From NCBI GenBank assembly GCA_025201765.1, contig MU623356.1, positions 186,001-250,000 of the forward strand: a stretch of DNA of 64,000 nucleotides. Reading direction: 5' to 3'. This DNA is from Daldinia sp. FL1419 (lineage: Eukaryota; Ascomycota; Sordariomycetes; Xylariales; Hypoxylaceae). Below are positions 49,131-60,687 of this stretch, in pieces. Within the stretch, counting starts at the first letter, position 1, and every line of letters starts with the position of its first letter. Made by a program: the position numbers and the translations under genes. The notes beneath the pieces are model-generated. The model searched no databases, had not been told where the DNA came from, and saw only the letters and a program-made list of their open reading frames with translations.

Positions 49131-50280
49131 TCAGCGTTGACGAGGACGTACGAATATGAGGTGTCTCTAACTGCAAGGGGGTTTTTATATACGGTTGGAA
49201 ATCTTAGAGGTCCTTAACGCTCTACTATAAATCTCGGATCATATACGTGCTTACATCCTTCATGCACATCTATTAACTAGGTACGAGTTTCGGTGTGTTG
49301 CTTTGCAGCGGGAAGCAGATTTCGCGGATGATCAATGCATACATTAAGACAATTCTCACTTTAATATGTACGCACGGGCCATGATAAAGTAGTTGGATAA
49401 TTATTAGCCCTACACTACGATTTTGTGCACATATTAACAAAAACAGAATAGGTTATCATGAACTTTCCCGGCTGGTGCAGGTAGAGATCCAACACCTGGG
49501 ACAAACCAATCATTTTTATCCTAAAGTGGAGAATTTCTATGAAACTGCAACTGTTAAGCGCCCGCAGACCAAAAACCACGAGGACAAAGGAAGAATTCGA
49601 CCAATAAGACATCATCGTGGTCTTCCGTTTCCAAATATAGATAGGGATCGATCCACAAATCTAACCAATGGTCTTTTATTATTGTTCTGTACCGACTTCG
49701 AAGTACCGGATTCCCCTAATCCCAAGCTAGTCGGCCCACCGGGACCGCCCTCCAGCACCTCTTCGATGCTTTGCAGGTCCTACATTATTCCTCATTCGCT
49801 CGCTCAACTGCATATTGATTAAAAGCATTCTCGAGGGCACAGATGGGGTCCATTAGAACACGAAGCAAGGGAACTGATACCTGGGACTAACTTTGGTCGA
49901 GCACATCTTGGGATTCTATCTATTAAAGGTACCGAGGCAGGTTAACCTGGTTAATACGCTAACCTACCTGGGTAAGTGTGTGCGAAAGCTCATACTATGT
50001 ATGTGCAGGGGAGGATCTGCTAACAAAATCCTATCGTGGTCGAGGTTCGGAACTTATGCAGTATTGTGGACTAGGTTAGGCTGTTACATCAGGTAGTAAC
50101 TATACAAAACATTGCCTGCAGTTTGGCATCTCGATTTTGCCAAGGTGAGACTCAAGACAAGACCTACTCAAACACCAAAGGGGAAGGGGTCGAATATCGT
50201 ACGGTTTCCTACTTATTATTATATGTAACTAGGTAGGTAGTTAGTTAACTACCTACACTAGAGAAGTAAGAAGTCGTGTA

Positions 50281-50304
50281 AGTGTAAGAGTGTAAGAGTG
50301 TAAG
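50281..50304. repeat. 8-bp tandem repeat (AGTGTAAG)3
   Basis: Three exact AGTGTAAG copies, preceded by a shorter GTGTAAG copy. Confidence 0.85.
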
Positions 50305-50346
50305 CGGACAAGGTCGCGTCCATGTTTTCTCTCGGAATTTATCTAT

Positions 50347-50373
50347 CTACCTACCTACCTACCTACCTACCTA
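50347..50373. repeat. (CTAC)6 microsatellite
   Basis: Six exact CTAC units, the complement of the GTAG/AGGT arrays at 16444 and 16711. It is flanked by CTAT and CTAA variants. Confidence 0.9.
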
Positions 50374-50884
50374 ACTAACCTATCTCTCATCAGCCAGCCA
50401 TTTTGTAGTGCAGGTATTTGACCATTAACCAGTTGATGAACCTGTGTAGCCTATGCAGGCATCCAGGGATCTGCCAAGAGAAGCCCCATCCCCCACGTCT
50501 TAGACCAGGGGATCTAGGATCACCACCCTATCCAGTCCCTCCATCACTTTTTACCTTTTACACCCTCTTCTCCCACATCGCACAGCATCTCCTCAGCCGC
50601 GACTTTACCATTTCCGTCGGCCTTTCTATATCTCTTCGCCCTTATACAATATATGAGATATCGGGTCATGGGAGCAATTGGTGACTTAAAGGCAGTCTTT
50701 TATATCCTCGGCTGAAGGACGAGAGCAAAGGTAACGCCACGAACGTTCATCGTCAGACCATCGAGGATAAACAGGAAGGATATTTAAATCACGTCCCGCT
50801 CGTGCCAGCATTAATCCGGGTTTCCTTACTGTCGCCTTACCCGCGCGTTCCCGTTCACAAGGGCTACGGCCGCTATAAGTGATA

Positions 50885-53800
50885 ATGACCAGTCCGCGTG
50901 ATGGTACAACTTCTCGACTTCGCCAGGCGCTCAACCCGTTGCGGACAACTGCTCTCGGGGGTTATCATAATCAGCTAAACACACCGCACTCTGCCGTGTC
51001 AATTGCTTCACCACATAACTTTGCTGGACTCCAAACGCCAGCTAGTTCAATACAGCCGTATAATCCCCAGGAATGGGCACCCACTTCCGCGGTGGGGGGT
51101 CCTGATCGAACGCATCAGTTCCCTCCGCCTTTGACGCTAAACCCTCAAGGTAAGCCGTTACTCATCTCATGAAATTTTGAGTCTTTACATAGTAAAGGTA
51201 AGCTGACGGAATCGAACGCGCCAGTCCCGGCGCCACCTCCGCCTTATTCCCCTCCCCGGAGTCAAAGGCAAGCCAGCGCAGTCCATGAAACGCCGCCTGC
51301 AAATATCTCTGCTGCGCGGATTCCCGCTTCGAGTGTTCATCGCCCTTCACCAGAGCCACCAAGCAATCAAAACTTTCCTCCGCCGCCCGGCTCGAATGGA
51401 CGTGGTGGTTCTCGTGAAAGGCGCTTTGGCCTACCGTCACTAACAAGGAGAAGAGATCGAGGCACCCCCGAATCTGTATCGCCTCCCGATTCTCACCCTC
51501 TTACATCATTATCTCGCCCCCAAACCCTTATGATTCAGGTCCCCAGTCCCCTTAATTCGGCAGATAACAATCCGCCAACCATACCCCCAAATTCACGCCG
51601 AGCAGCGTCGGCGAGCGCAGTGGAAACACCGACTTCAGCTCGGTCTAGATCAGCGTCGCAATCGAGATGGGAGCCCGGCATGCCCCTACCTCCACCGCCA
51701 CCGGGGCCTCCTCCTTCCCAATCCAGATCTCAAAGTCTTAATAGGACCAGCGATCCGGTTGTTTCCCCTCCGACGAGAAGACCACCTCCGAACGGGGTAA
51801 CTGCGCTTGGCCCTGTCCCGCCAACACCCGCTGATTGGGTAAGCGACGAGCAGCAAGGACGCAGTAAATCGCCCAACCCAAATGGTTTAACTATTGATAC
51901 AGCCGCAGCTGCTGCATCTGGTTCATCTGCAGTGCCAGATTCCGGTTCCGGATCTAGCTCTGCGGGCGCCGCTTTAAACCGGACCGGTGCCGTTCGAGGT
52001 GAAAAGTCTCTACGGGAAAGACGGAACGAAAGTCGAACACGGCAAAAGACAGAGGACGGAATCCAGCCTTTATCCGACATTATAGTTCCCAATGGGTCAG
52101 GTTTATCCCGCAGGTTGACGGTTCATAAGGGGACACCTCGAAGCGGTGGTAAAACAATCGCCGACACGCCAAGGTCTGGAGACGATGCGAACATGGATTC
52201 TAGAAACTCAACACCCCGTCCTTCTGCTGGATTGCATCCAGAGGCACCGACGCCACCATTTTCTCCGCGGCCGCAAAAGGCATATCCGATCGCAGAGCCG
52301 GGTCATCCTATTGCCCCGAAAGCACTCCCTACGCCACCACCACAGAGCCGATCCGCCTCCAATTCCTCTCAAGCACGACCAGATCTACGTAGTTTAATGA
52401 ATGGTATTTCATCAGCCGATGCCACTTATCCTGCGACAAAACAAGCAGTGGTCGGCCAAACGGCTGAGCAATTCTGCCGAGGCAGCATAGAGCGTTTCCA
52501 AGCCTTTGCCAACCAGGAGGCCATCGCAGAATCGGACGCCGAGCGGGTAAAGTTGTTTGCTGATTTCATAGTAAACGAGTCTAGGTTACGTCGCGAGAGA
52601 TATGCATCAGCTATCGGAGCAATGGGATCTGAGATCTTTGATCTCACGCGGGACTTATTCCGCCCCATGAAAATGCGACGCGACTCAACAAATTCACAAT
52701 CTGGGGAATGGACACCACAGATGTCGGAATCAAGATCACAACGAAATTCAATGACGTCCGTTTTTCGCGAGACGCAATCAAACTCTGCGTCGCCTTCCGC
52801 TAATCTGCCGACCTCGAGTTCGCCTGTTACTGGACCCGCGAATGGAAATTGGGCTTCACAGTATATGCCTTCGTTGTCACCAATTCTCAGTATGAGTGTT
52901 AGTGAGCACTTGGATGGTTCAAGTTCGCGAGGCCGACCAGCAAGCCGCTGGTGGGAAACGGAGTCTGGAGGTGGAGAATCGAACCGGATGGAAAGGACGA
53001 AACGAGAGTCTAAGTATATGGGCGTGCCAAAAGAGGCACGAGAAGCCCTACAATGGGAGGATGAACCAAGCACTGCAGGTAGCCATGCAGGATCGAGCAA
53101 ACATTACTCTGAGAATGAATATCCTCCCGAAAAGGTCGGGTGGCATGATTCCAATTCCAAGGAGATGAGCACCCCTCAGCCCTTTCGAAATTCTTTATTA
53201 TCCCTAGGCTCGTCGGCACCGAACACTCCAAGCCCCTCCCATCTCGATGTATCACGACTAGTAACATTGCCGCCACCTTATCCGCGACACCACCCTGCAG
53301 TAAATAATAATCACCCAGAACTAGCATCTACCCGCACAAGAGTAAGGTCCCTAAGTGACATGCAAGAGGTCAGGGCAACGAAAGAACGATTCACGCACGA
53401 TAATCAGAGACTACGCGAGGAAGCCGCGCAGGGAGCTTCTTCAAGATTGAAATCACTACGCACGAATCTTCACCAGGAAATTAGCGCAGGGAACATGTCG
53501 TACGCTGAAGCAGCCGCTATCGAGGCTGATACGCAAGCTTCTGAGAGCGCAAGGGCCAAGGAGATGGAGAAACAAGAGTTTGACCGGTTCCAGAATGCAG
53601 TTATCATGCCGCTTAACGAGTTACTCACGGGCCGTATCGCACAGGCCACTTCGCTCTTTGACGAGCTACGCTCGCGTCTCTTTGTCGAAACCCAGGCGCC
53701 CGACCCCAATATGCCACAGGAGGAAGGTGATGAGCAACCGGAGCTACTGGAAAAGCTTACCCTGCTCAAATGGATCTTTGAAGCCCGCGAGATGCTACAC

Positions 53801-54514
53801 CGCGAGATTTACGACTTGCTCAGCGATCGCAACGACCGGTACAAGGAAATGGTGATCACGCCTTACCGATTATCTGGAAACGAGGAGAAGCTCCGTACAG
53901 CAGAAGCCTTCTTCGTGGATGACGCGTGTAAGCGGCGGCGAGCTTTCACGGGCGAAGTTCTGCAGCGAACGTGCGAGTTCCGCGATGTGGTGGAGGAGAA
54001 TGTAACACGAGGCGTCGACATGCAGCTTAACGCATTCTGGGACTTGGCACCGCCTCTGCGACGGCTCCTAGACAAAATTCCCGCGTCGGTAGACGGGCAC
54101 TTCCGCATCCAAATCCCGCCCGCCGAGTACGAGGAAAACCCAAGTTACCACCAGCACCCTCTGCAATATCTATTCAGCTTGCTGCTACATGCCGAGAAGA
54201 GCACGTACCAATTCATCGAGTCGCAGACGAACTTACTATGTCTTCTACACGAAGTGAAAGAGGCGGTGATGAGTGCACGCGCAAGAGTAGGCGAAGCGGA
54301 GGGTTACGACCCGCGCGTTATCGAGGAGGACCGCGCTGCTGAGCAGACGAGGCTTACGGACGATTTAAAGGAAAAAGTACGTGTCGTGCAAGAGCAATGG
54401 GAGAGCGCTTTGGGCGAGGCTATGAAAGGCGTCAAGGAGCGCGTGGGAGAATGGCTCTTGTCGACGGGCGGGTGGGACGAGAGTCTCGAGGATGGTGGTG
54501 TCGGCGGCGTTTAA
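50885..54514 (+). CDS. Large disordered/helical protein of unknown function
   Basis: Unrecognised. Two exons, 50885-51149 and 51198-54514, give 1,193 aa; the 48-bp intron contains in-frame stops. Residues 1 to about 480 are Pro/Ser/Arg-rich and disordered, with PPPPPPGPPP and many SRS and TP sites that look phosphorylatable. Around residue 500 a compact predicted helical block begins (GSIERFQAFANQEAIAES, then FADFIVNESRLRRERYA). After a second disordered stretch the region from about 810 to 1,170 is highly charged and helical (FDRFQNAVIMPLNELLTGRI, LLKWIFEAREMLHREIYDLL, FWDLAPPLRRLLDKIP). The ordered C-terminus and the intact 3-kb frame argue for a conserved cytoplasmic scaffold-like protein. 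No enzyme motif, signal peptide or membrane segment is seen. Confidence 0.85.
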
Positions 54515-55648
54515 TCTCCCGCAAGAATATTTTCCACGACTACCAACCCAAGGTATTCAGGAAGAGTTCCAAAAAGAAACAACAAACAAACAAAAGTTTA
54601 GATGGGAACGTCGGTATATTGAAATAAATTATGTGTGTGCAGCCGAGTAATTTGTGTTTGCTTGCTGCTTGTGCGATACCCCTTTTTAGCTATGGCGGAT
54701 ATGACGATTAGGTATATGACGGCCGTTTTTTTATATATCTACTTGGTAGTTTTAGAGCGGGCTGGGAGATGGAAAACAGAGGACGTCTATCTTTGAGCCG
54801 GGAGTCTACATATTTGCCTACTTAGATATGAATATTAAATACCATTTATGCTTAGGATATGTGTCGTCTATTGCGTGTTGATTCCTTTGTGGAGCGGGTA
54901 GGCTACCTTAAAGTAAGTCAACTTGTCATTAAATCCTAAGTTGAAAAATTTGGAATTAAACCCCGACATCCAGTGGAAGATGGGGTACATGTTATGAGCA
55001 TTATTTCGAGATGGCCTTTTTCTGGTAACATAAATCTGTCCTGGAATTCAATGATGTACAGACACAATTTTAAACCGCGCCAAACTTATTCAAGCTGAAT
55101 TTGAATCACGTCTTAACTAGCGTCGTCAGTTCTCTTGTGGGCTAATATGGATTAAGGATCATCACATTGAGCTCTAACAAGTTTAGTTGGCCCATTGCCA
55201 GTGACAGGCTAGACCGCGAAGTTATTCCCGGTGAGAAGGGATTAGGGGGTAGACGCAATTATCGAAGTGGCAATGTAACTTCGTGAGCTATACAATCCTC
55301 ATATAGGTTAGTATGCAAAAACCGCATTATTGCTGCCCAACTATAAAATAAGGCTGCTTATTTCTCCGAGCAGCTACAGGTTGGAGAGATCGAAATGTTG
55401 GTATACCGCACCGGGGAAGACCGGAACTGCAATTTATACCTCTATTCTTATTTAAATCTCAATTTCTATGAAGTTGCCGGTAGCATCCACACCCGGGAAT
55501 GACTAAAGGGGCCCAACAACCATCCCAAGAAGAAAGAGTTAAAGAATCCTCAAGCGTTTACATTTAAACCCAAAGACTCTACCCCGCCAACTACATTATA
55601 AACCCATACATTATAATACGTGATGTCTTAAACCATATCATAAGAAAG

Positions 55649-55737
55649 GCTCGCACAGAAAAGGTGAATAGGATTTGAACGAGAAATGCAATACCCATTA
55701 AACCGATTCCACCACTTCAAGACTCTATTGTGCGAGC
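55649..55737. repeat. 89-bp element with 9-bp terminal inverted repeats
   Basis: GCTCGCACA at the left end and TGTGCGAGC at the right end are perfect inverted copies. The minus strand between them contains GTTCAAATCC, which resembles a tRNA B-box, but no cloverleaf can be drawn. No flanking target duplication is visible. Confidence 0.45.
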
Positions 55738-55834
55738 GTTATACCGTAAGCCCCTTCTTTACTGGGCTTCAGAGCGAGGATATCCTAGGAAAATACACCA
55801 TAAAATTTATAAGGCCACATCCTTGTAGCTAAAT

Positions 55835-55929
55835 CTTTTCAGGGGAATGTTCTCTTTTCAGGGGAATGTTCTCTTTTCAGGGGAATGTTCTCTTTTCAGG
55901 GGAATGTTCTCTTTTCAGGGGAATGTTCT
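55835..55929. repeat. Minisatellite, 5 exact copies of a 19-bp unit
   Basis: The unit CTTTTCAGGGGAATGTTCT is repeated five times with no mismatch, then breaks off into TCCTGATATGCC. Each unit carries a polypyrimidine-CAG-G string resembling a 3' splice site. Confidence 0.97.
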
Positions 55930-58767
55930 TCCTGATATGCCTTCAGGTGTGGGTTAGCTGGTTTCTATTGCTTGAGACCAGGCTCATAAGTTGAACAGAG
56001 GCATACTAGGTAAACAAAGTGAAGTATTCGACACAAGCTAGATCCGGAACGAAAGGTGGATTGTCTGGTTCACCAAGGAACTTATTAAGACGATAAGCCC
56101 TCAAGCTTGTTTCATCAACCGTGTGAGCAGTTGGCGGGTTTCTTGAGAAGTGGTGACTTTCTTTAGGCAGGGTTATGCTGAAACGTTGGGTCAGGCACCT
56201 AGATATTAGTCTTCCTTTCTAAGAACGTGGCTGAAGAGTTTTGCTTATTCTTTTTCTTCAGGGAGTAGATGACCTACCCATTGTAAACAGTTTTATTCGA
56301 TTCGGTAGCCATGGCTTTGAAGAGAATTCAAGTGCCTTAGAGTGAAGACGCCCAGATGCTGAGGAGGACTTGATTGTAGGTAGTAGGACAATTTATTAGC
56401 GGATGAAGAAAAGACATACAAATTACAAACAGAAAACCTCGGGAAGTCAAAGGAACTTATATATCATCCTCGAAGAAAATGCATATCAAGTCAAAGGTAC
56501 ATTTGGTCCGCAAAACTGGCGTTAGGTTTCGGTATGGCCACAATCCATTCAACATATTTACCTCTCGCCAGCGAGTACATTTGACCGAGTGCGGCATCAA
56601 TACATCTACCAAACGGGATGAAAACAGATGCATACAATAGAGGGCGTATTATATGAGAGAGACAGGTGACCAGGGGGTAGATTCTCCAACTTGCAGGAAT
56701 TGTAGATAAAGTGACATGGCCAATGATGCGAAACTAAGCAGAATTACTGTATACTCCCCCCCTTCACGACCGATAGAAAATGGAAGTATCGGGCACAATA
56801 TGCGTTATTCAAGCAGGATCCAGCGTACTTAACATAGTTCACTATTAGACAACCCAGTCAGCATCACTCCGATCCATCCTCGATAGGTCACGTATAGCTT
56901 TCCTACGAGGTTCTACCAAGAGAAAAATTGAAGGAAATTTGAATTCTGAAAAATCCCAAAGAAGGCGATGGTGGGCCGCGGTATAGACTATTGTGATACG
57001 ATTGGTGCCTTGTTCAAGTCGGAGAGCAAGCACTCGCCTGCGGTAAATACCAAGGCGAGGCTTCGGTCTTGATATTAGTGGTAGTCTGGTTCATAAATTG
57101 GCCAATTGCTTTCCTGCCCATTGGGCAAACCATGCCGTTGTGGTGGCGTGCGTAGACATGCTTCTCGAGGCTTTCTAATACGTCTTGACAGGAATTCCGT
57201 CATTATCATAGGAACCCGCTCCGTCGCAAGCATCTGGGACCATTGATACGCTGGATCAAAACTGCCCGATTGGAGAACGCAATGCTGTTTTGCTGTCGCC
57301 TATCGGGGTGCGGATGACTGCAGGCTGCCTGTGTCGAGATTTGACATGTTCTGCAAGCACAACAAATGCATGAATGTTTTTGGTCGCTTAGAGTTCATGC
57401 CCAACGTGGCTCACGCTCTCACACAGATACTCCAAGCGAGCGAACTCTAGATCCAGGGTGTGATTGGCATCATAACTCGCAGAGTTTGGGGTCGACGGCG
57501 TAGAAAAAAAGATATTTATTCCCGAGTTTCTGCAATGTACCGGTGGGAGATAGCAAGCACTCGCCGTGTTGTTATTGGATACATGCTTCATCGCGGCGAT
57601 GCATGTCAGAATCTAACAGTGAGGGGTCACACCGCAGTGGCCAGTGTCGGTAGGATAACGGTCTGACGCTATGACAGGTATCGCGGAGCCCACTCGGAGG
57701 ATCGTCGATCATCTAGCCCTCCCATCATAATAGCTTCCTGAGCATCGTCGATGAGTTGCAGCGAATCGTAGTAGATGGATGGCAGCATGGATTAACAGTC
57801 TAGGCCAGTCCGACTACGAAGTAACACAGAACGGACTATTTTTGATTTAATCCTGCCGTTTCGGTTGTCGACGATTCATACCAACTTGGTTTCTGGCATC
57901 GTTACAATCATTAGTGCAAGCTTATATGCGCGTAGAAGGCATGAACTCATGGATATATAAGCATATTGACCCCATTCCGATACAATCGCACATAATGTGT
58001 TTTATGGCGAGTAATAGTAGCGAGCATCAAGAGTCTCGGAATCTCGAAAGTACAATGGAAATAATGTGATAGGGTACGACATAAGAGGCAGCGATTGATC
58101 ATAAACTGGGGGGATTGATTGGGGGCTTTGACGCCCAAGGCGTAAATCGTAAGTAGCGAGTGCGTAAAGAGAAAAAGGAAATACGAGACGTAGGTTAAGG
58201 GGTAAAGGATAGTTATAGGAAACACTTCGGTTCTTTTATACAGAGTTTTTTCTATTCCTTGGACCCTGGAGCACAGAGTAGAGGACAATGGCATCCACGG
58301 CGGAAACACGACCGGCTGCCATTGGATTGTGTAAATACGAGTTGGCCGTGTTGAATCGAGCGACCTGCATATGGTATATGGGGGTCAAGCATGTTATGGC
58401 TATTGGATTCCAGTTTTCAAGTTTGACATCATAATCGTGTGTTTCCATGGGTGAGTGTTATTGAAGGAATATTCTTGCTAGGGGTTTATATTCGGCCACA
58501 TGGATTAATCATCAGCTTTGTGATCTTACCCCAGAAAGCACACCAGAAAGAGATATTCCGAGCTGAACGTCGGTGGGGTAGGGCGCCTGAGCGACTCGGA
58601 GAGCCATATAGATGGTGGCTACACAAAACAGTCGTGTCGCTGGGTATTTGGTTCCCCACGTAACTCAGGTATCTCCTGGACACTACTTTCTATCTTTTCT
58701 TTCTTTATTACTCACTCGTTATCCTTTCATATGGATTATCATACAGAATATCTTGTACAACGTGGCA

Positions 58768-59518
58768 ATGGACTCCATCGTCGACTTCCTCGCTACTACA
58801 GCGCAGAAACTCATCAGTTTGTCTCAAAAAGTGCCGGATTTCGCTGATTCTTATTTCAAAGAACTGGAATCCAGCAGTTCTACCTGGAATCAATCAGACT
58901 TCTCCAGTTCTGCTCGGAAAATACTAGACTTTGCTGGATCTATCGGTAAAGAACTTGCTGCTAAAGCACTGAGCTTTGCTACCTCTATTTGGAAAGAACT
59001 CGGTACTCGCACGAATAACTTTACTGAACTTCCTCCGGTATTCCAAAAAGTATTATCATTCCCTGGTTCGATCGATCCGTCAGTTGCGGAGTATATTGCA
59101 CTGCCACGTAAGTATTTTAAGGCCAAGATGGCTTTATAGTAAAACGATAGTTTCGTATTAACACGCAAGGGATTCTAGACGTCCGCAGTGCACTTATTGT
59201 ATGGGCAGTCGTGTTTACGTTTGTCACTATACTTGGACTTCGCTTCGGTTTTGGTCGAGCAGGTGTAGCTGCAGGTGAGATGGAGTTGATTTTCTTTTAT
59301 AGATCTATAATTCAGCGAGTTTTACTAAGATTCAATGAGGCTCGATGGCTGCTGCTATCCAGTCGGCTAAGTACGGCGCATTCACACCGGCCAGCGGGAT
59401 CTTCGCAACGTTGACGAGTCTCGCGATGCTGGGCATCTTTCAGCCCTTGGTTACACTGACAGCAGCGATTATTGCATCGATCCCGGCCGCAATCACCTTC
59501 GTATTAGTTGAAGACTGA
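58768..59518 (+). CDS. IFI6/IFI27 (ISG12)-like small membrane protein with N-terminal repeats
   Basis: Three exons, 58768-59107, 59179-59274 and 59340-59518, give 204 aa. The C-terminal half is hydrophobic and Ala/Gly-rich and matches the Ifi-6-16 family: ALIVWAVVFTFVTILGL, FGRAGVAAGSMAAAIQS, YGAFTPASGIFATLTSLAML, then a last hydrophobic helix ending ITFVLVED. The GRAGVAAGS motif is made by the second splice junction. Animal relatives are interferon-induced mitochondrial or ER membrane proteins affecting cell death; the role in fungi is not established. Residues 20-100 hold three imperfect copies of an amphipathic motif (PDFADSYFKEL, LDFAGSIGKEL, LSFATSIWKEL). There is no obvious signal peptide. 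The ATG is chosen because it opens a clean polar N-terminus; in-frame upstream codons reach 58612. Beside it lies a HET-like fragment. Confidence 0.85.
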
Positions 59519-59752
59519 CGGGAACGTCAGAGTGCCTATGTGTGTTTAGACATGGAGGGTTGGGGGGGGATCTGTTCCGGAAATTGGGATTATATGCGTT
59601 CATTTCCTCTATGTGGACTGAATTCGTTTTATATTGACCGTTACTGAACGTTATGATAAAAAGAAATACTCTTTTAAGGCATTGTATATAATAAGGCAGC
59701 TGGCTATAGGGGGGTAATAGGATCAAAAGGATCGCACTGCCAGAGATTCATC

Positions 59753-60169
59753 GTGGACCTCGACGAGAAGAATCCCCTTGAGGACACTACCATAGACTAT
59801 GGAAGAGTCACGGAATGGATGTTCTTCTTCGACGCAAACTTGGAGGATATATTAGAAGGTGTTTTTAATCACTGTTGTTTATGCATATGGCTACATCGCT
59901 CTTGGGAGGAACGCTACGGTGACAGATACAAGATGCTTGCGAAAGCACCTACTAATAGTACCTATAATTATTTTCGCCGAGACCTATAGCTTCTAGATTA
60001 TCCGGCGAGCGAGTATATTTTAACTCGTCCTATTAATTGTCACCCAGGCTCTACAGAAAATCTGGCTTTAGCACAACGCTGGCTGAAAGAATATCTAGGT
60101 AGTGATTCATATGCTGAGCGCTTTATATTCGATGCACGCGATACAGCCGATCCATGCGATACGCCTTAA
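59753..60169 (+). pseudogene. Probable remnant of a HET-type protein N-terminus
   Basis: One frame reads through about 138 codons with a single internal TAG at 59987 and ends in TAA at 60167. After the TAG it reads LDYPASEYILTRPI...GSTENLALAQRWLKEYL, which resembles the segment just before the HET domain in many fungal HET proteins (DDPAA.YI.TRPI, then W...C...H..C). The cysteine and histidine expected after RWLKE are replaced, and no HET domain follows. No ATG opens the frame. Either this is an eroded 5' fragment of an incompatibility gene, or the TAG lies in an unrecognised intron of a very short gene. Identification rests on motif resemblance only. Confidence 0.4.
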
Positions 60170-60366
60170 GCTATCGTCATAACGGACGATCGTTTTAACG
60201 CGGGACCCTTCGTTGAATCCGGCCCCACAGACCGGGGGAGTATTTCCACTCTCATCGGGAGTGGAGGAGCGGAGCTTCTTTTGAGGATTGGCGGCGCGGT
60301 GTAGGCGAAACAAGATTGTTTCGTGGACTTCTCTGTCTACAGTGTCGTGCTTTAACTATTCTTTCC

Positions 60367-60687
60367 CTATTTCTCATATTCAACTGGTAAATCCATACCG
60401 ACCCGACGTGCGGTTAACCTGACACGCTCTTCCTCGTCCATGTTCATCCCCGGGTTATATCGCTCTAATAGAGTCGTGTATTGCCTCTGTGCCTTTAGAT
60501 ATTGTACCAATTGGTCGGCTTGAGCGACGGCATGCTCGTGGGGTTGTTCGCTCGAGAAAGCTTGTCTTAATCGTTGATGCAAGGGCGAACGGGCTTGTAG
60601 AGAAGAGGACGAAGGCGAGAGTGGTTTAGGAGGAAGTTCTCGAAGGAGTGATCGATAAAGGGATCGCAATTGTGCTGGTTTCGACAT
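60367..60687 (-). CDS. fmc1: FMC1, LYR-type assembly factor of mitochondrial ATP synthase
   Basis: Single-exon protein of 106 aa from the ATG at 60687 (MSKPAQLRSLYRSLLREL); the open frame extends upstream but that part is not protein-like. LYR is at residues 10-12. The C-terminal block YTTLLERYNPGMNMDEEERVR and TARRVGMDLP match the Fmc1 family, which in yeast aids assembly of the F1 sector with Atp12 in the mitochondrial matrix at elevated temperature. The protein is short and basic, as usual for matrix LYR proteins. A TA-rich sequence lies 46-67 bp upstream of the ATG. It is divergent from the EngB/MRX8-like GTPase gene; both products are expected in mitochondria. Confidence 0.85.
   Translation of the reverse strand: MSKPAQLRSLYRSLLRELPPKPLSPSSSSLQARSPLHQRLRQAFSSEQPHEHAVAQADQLVQYLKAQRQYTTLLERYNPGMNMDEEERVRLTARRVGMDLPVEYEK

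Larger units (their letters stand above)
47575..50884. other. Intergenic region with heat-shock-like elements
   Basis: 3.3 kb without a supported gene. It contains a poly-A tract (near 47839-47854), TTCTTGAA at 47857, three TTCTCGAA sites at 49095-49130, an 8-bp repeat at 50281 and a CTAC array at 50347. The open frame at 49475-49822 has no recognisable feature. Confidence 0.55.
54515..58767. other. Gene-poor region with minisatellite and hairpin
   Basis: 4.25 kb with no supported gene. It includes a 5 x 19-bp minisatellite (55835), an 89-bp element with 9-bp inverted ends (55649), and short frames on the minus strand (56845-57033, 57388-57591, 57947-58309) without domains. The promoter of the IFI27-like gene is at the right end. 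Confidence 0.55.

Noticed and set aside
55649..55737. tRNA gene on the minus strand suggested by GTTCAAATCC and paired ends
   Set aside because: The T-arm stem does not pair, there is too little room for an anticodon arm, and the paired ends are too far from the B-box-like string.
55835..55929. CRISPR-like repeat array
   Set aside because: Units are contiguous without spacers, and the genome is eukaryotic; it is a minisatellite.
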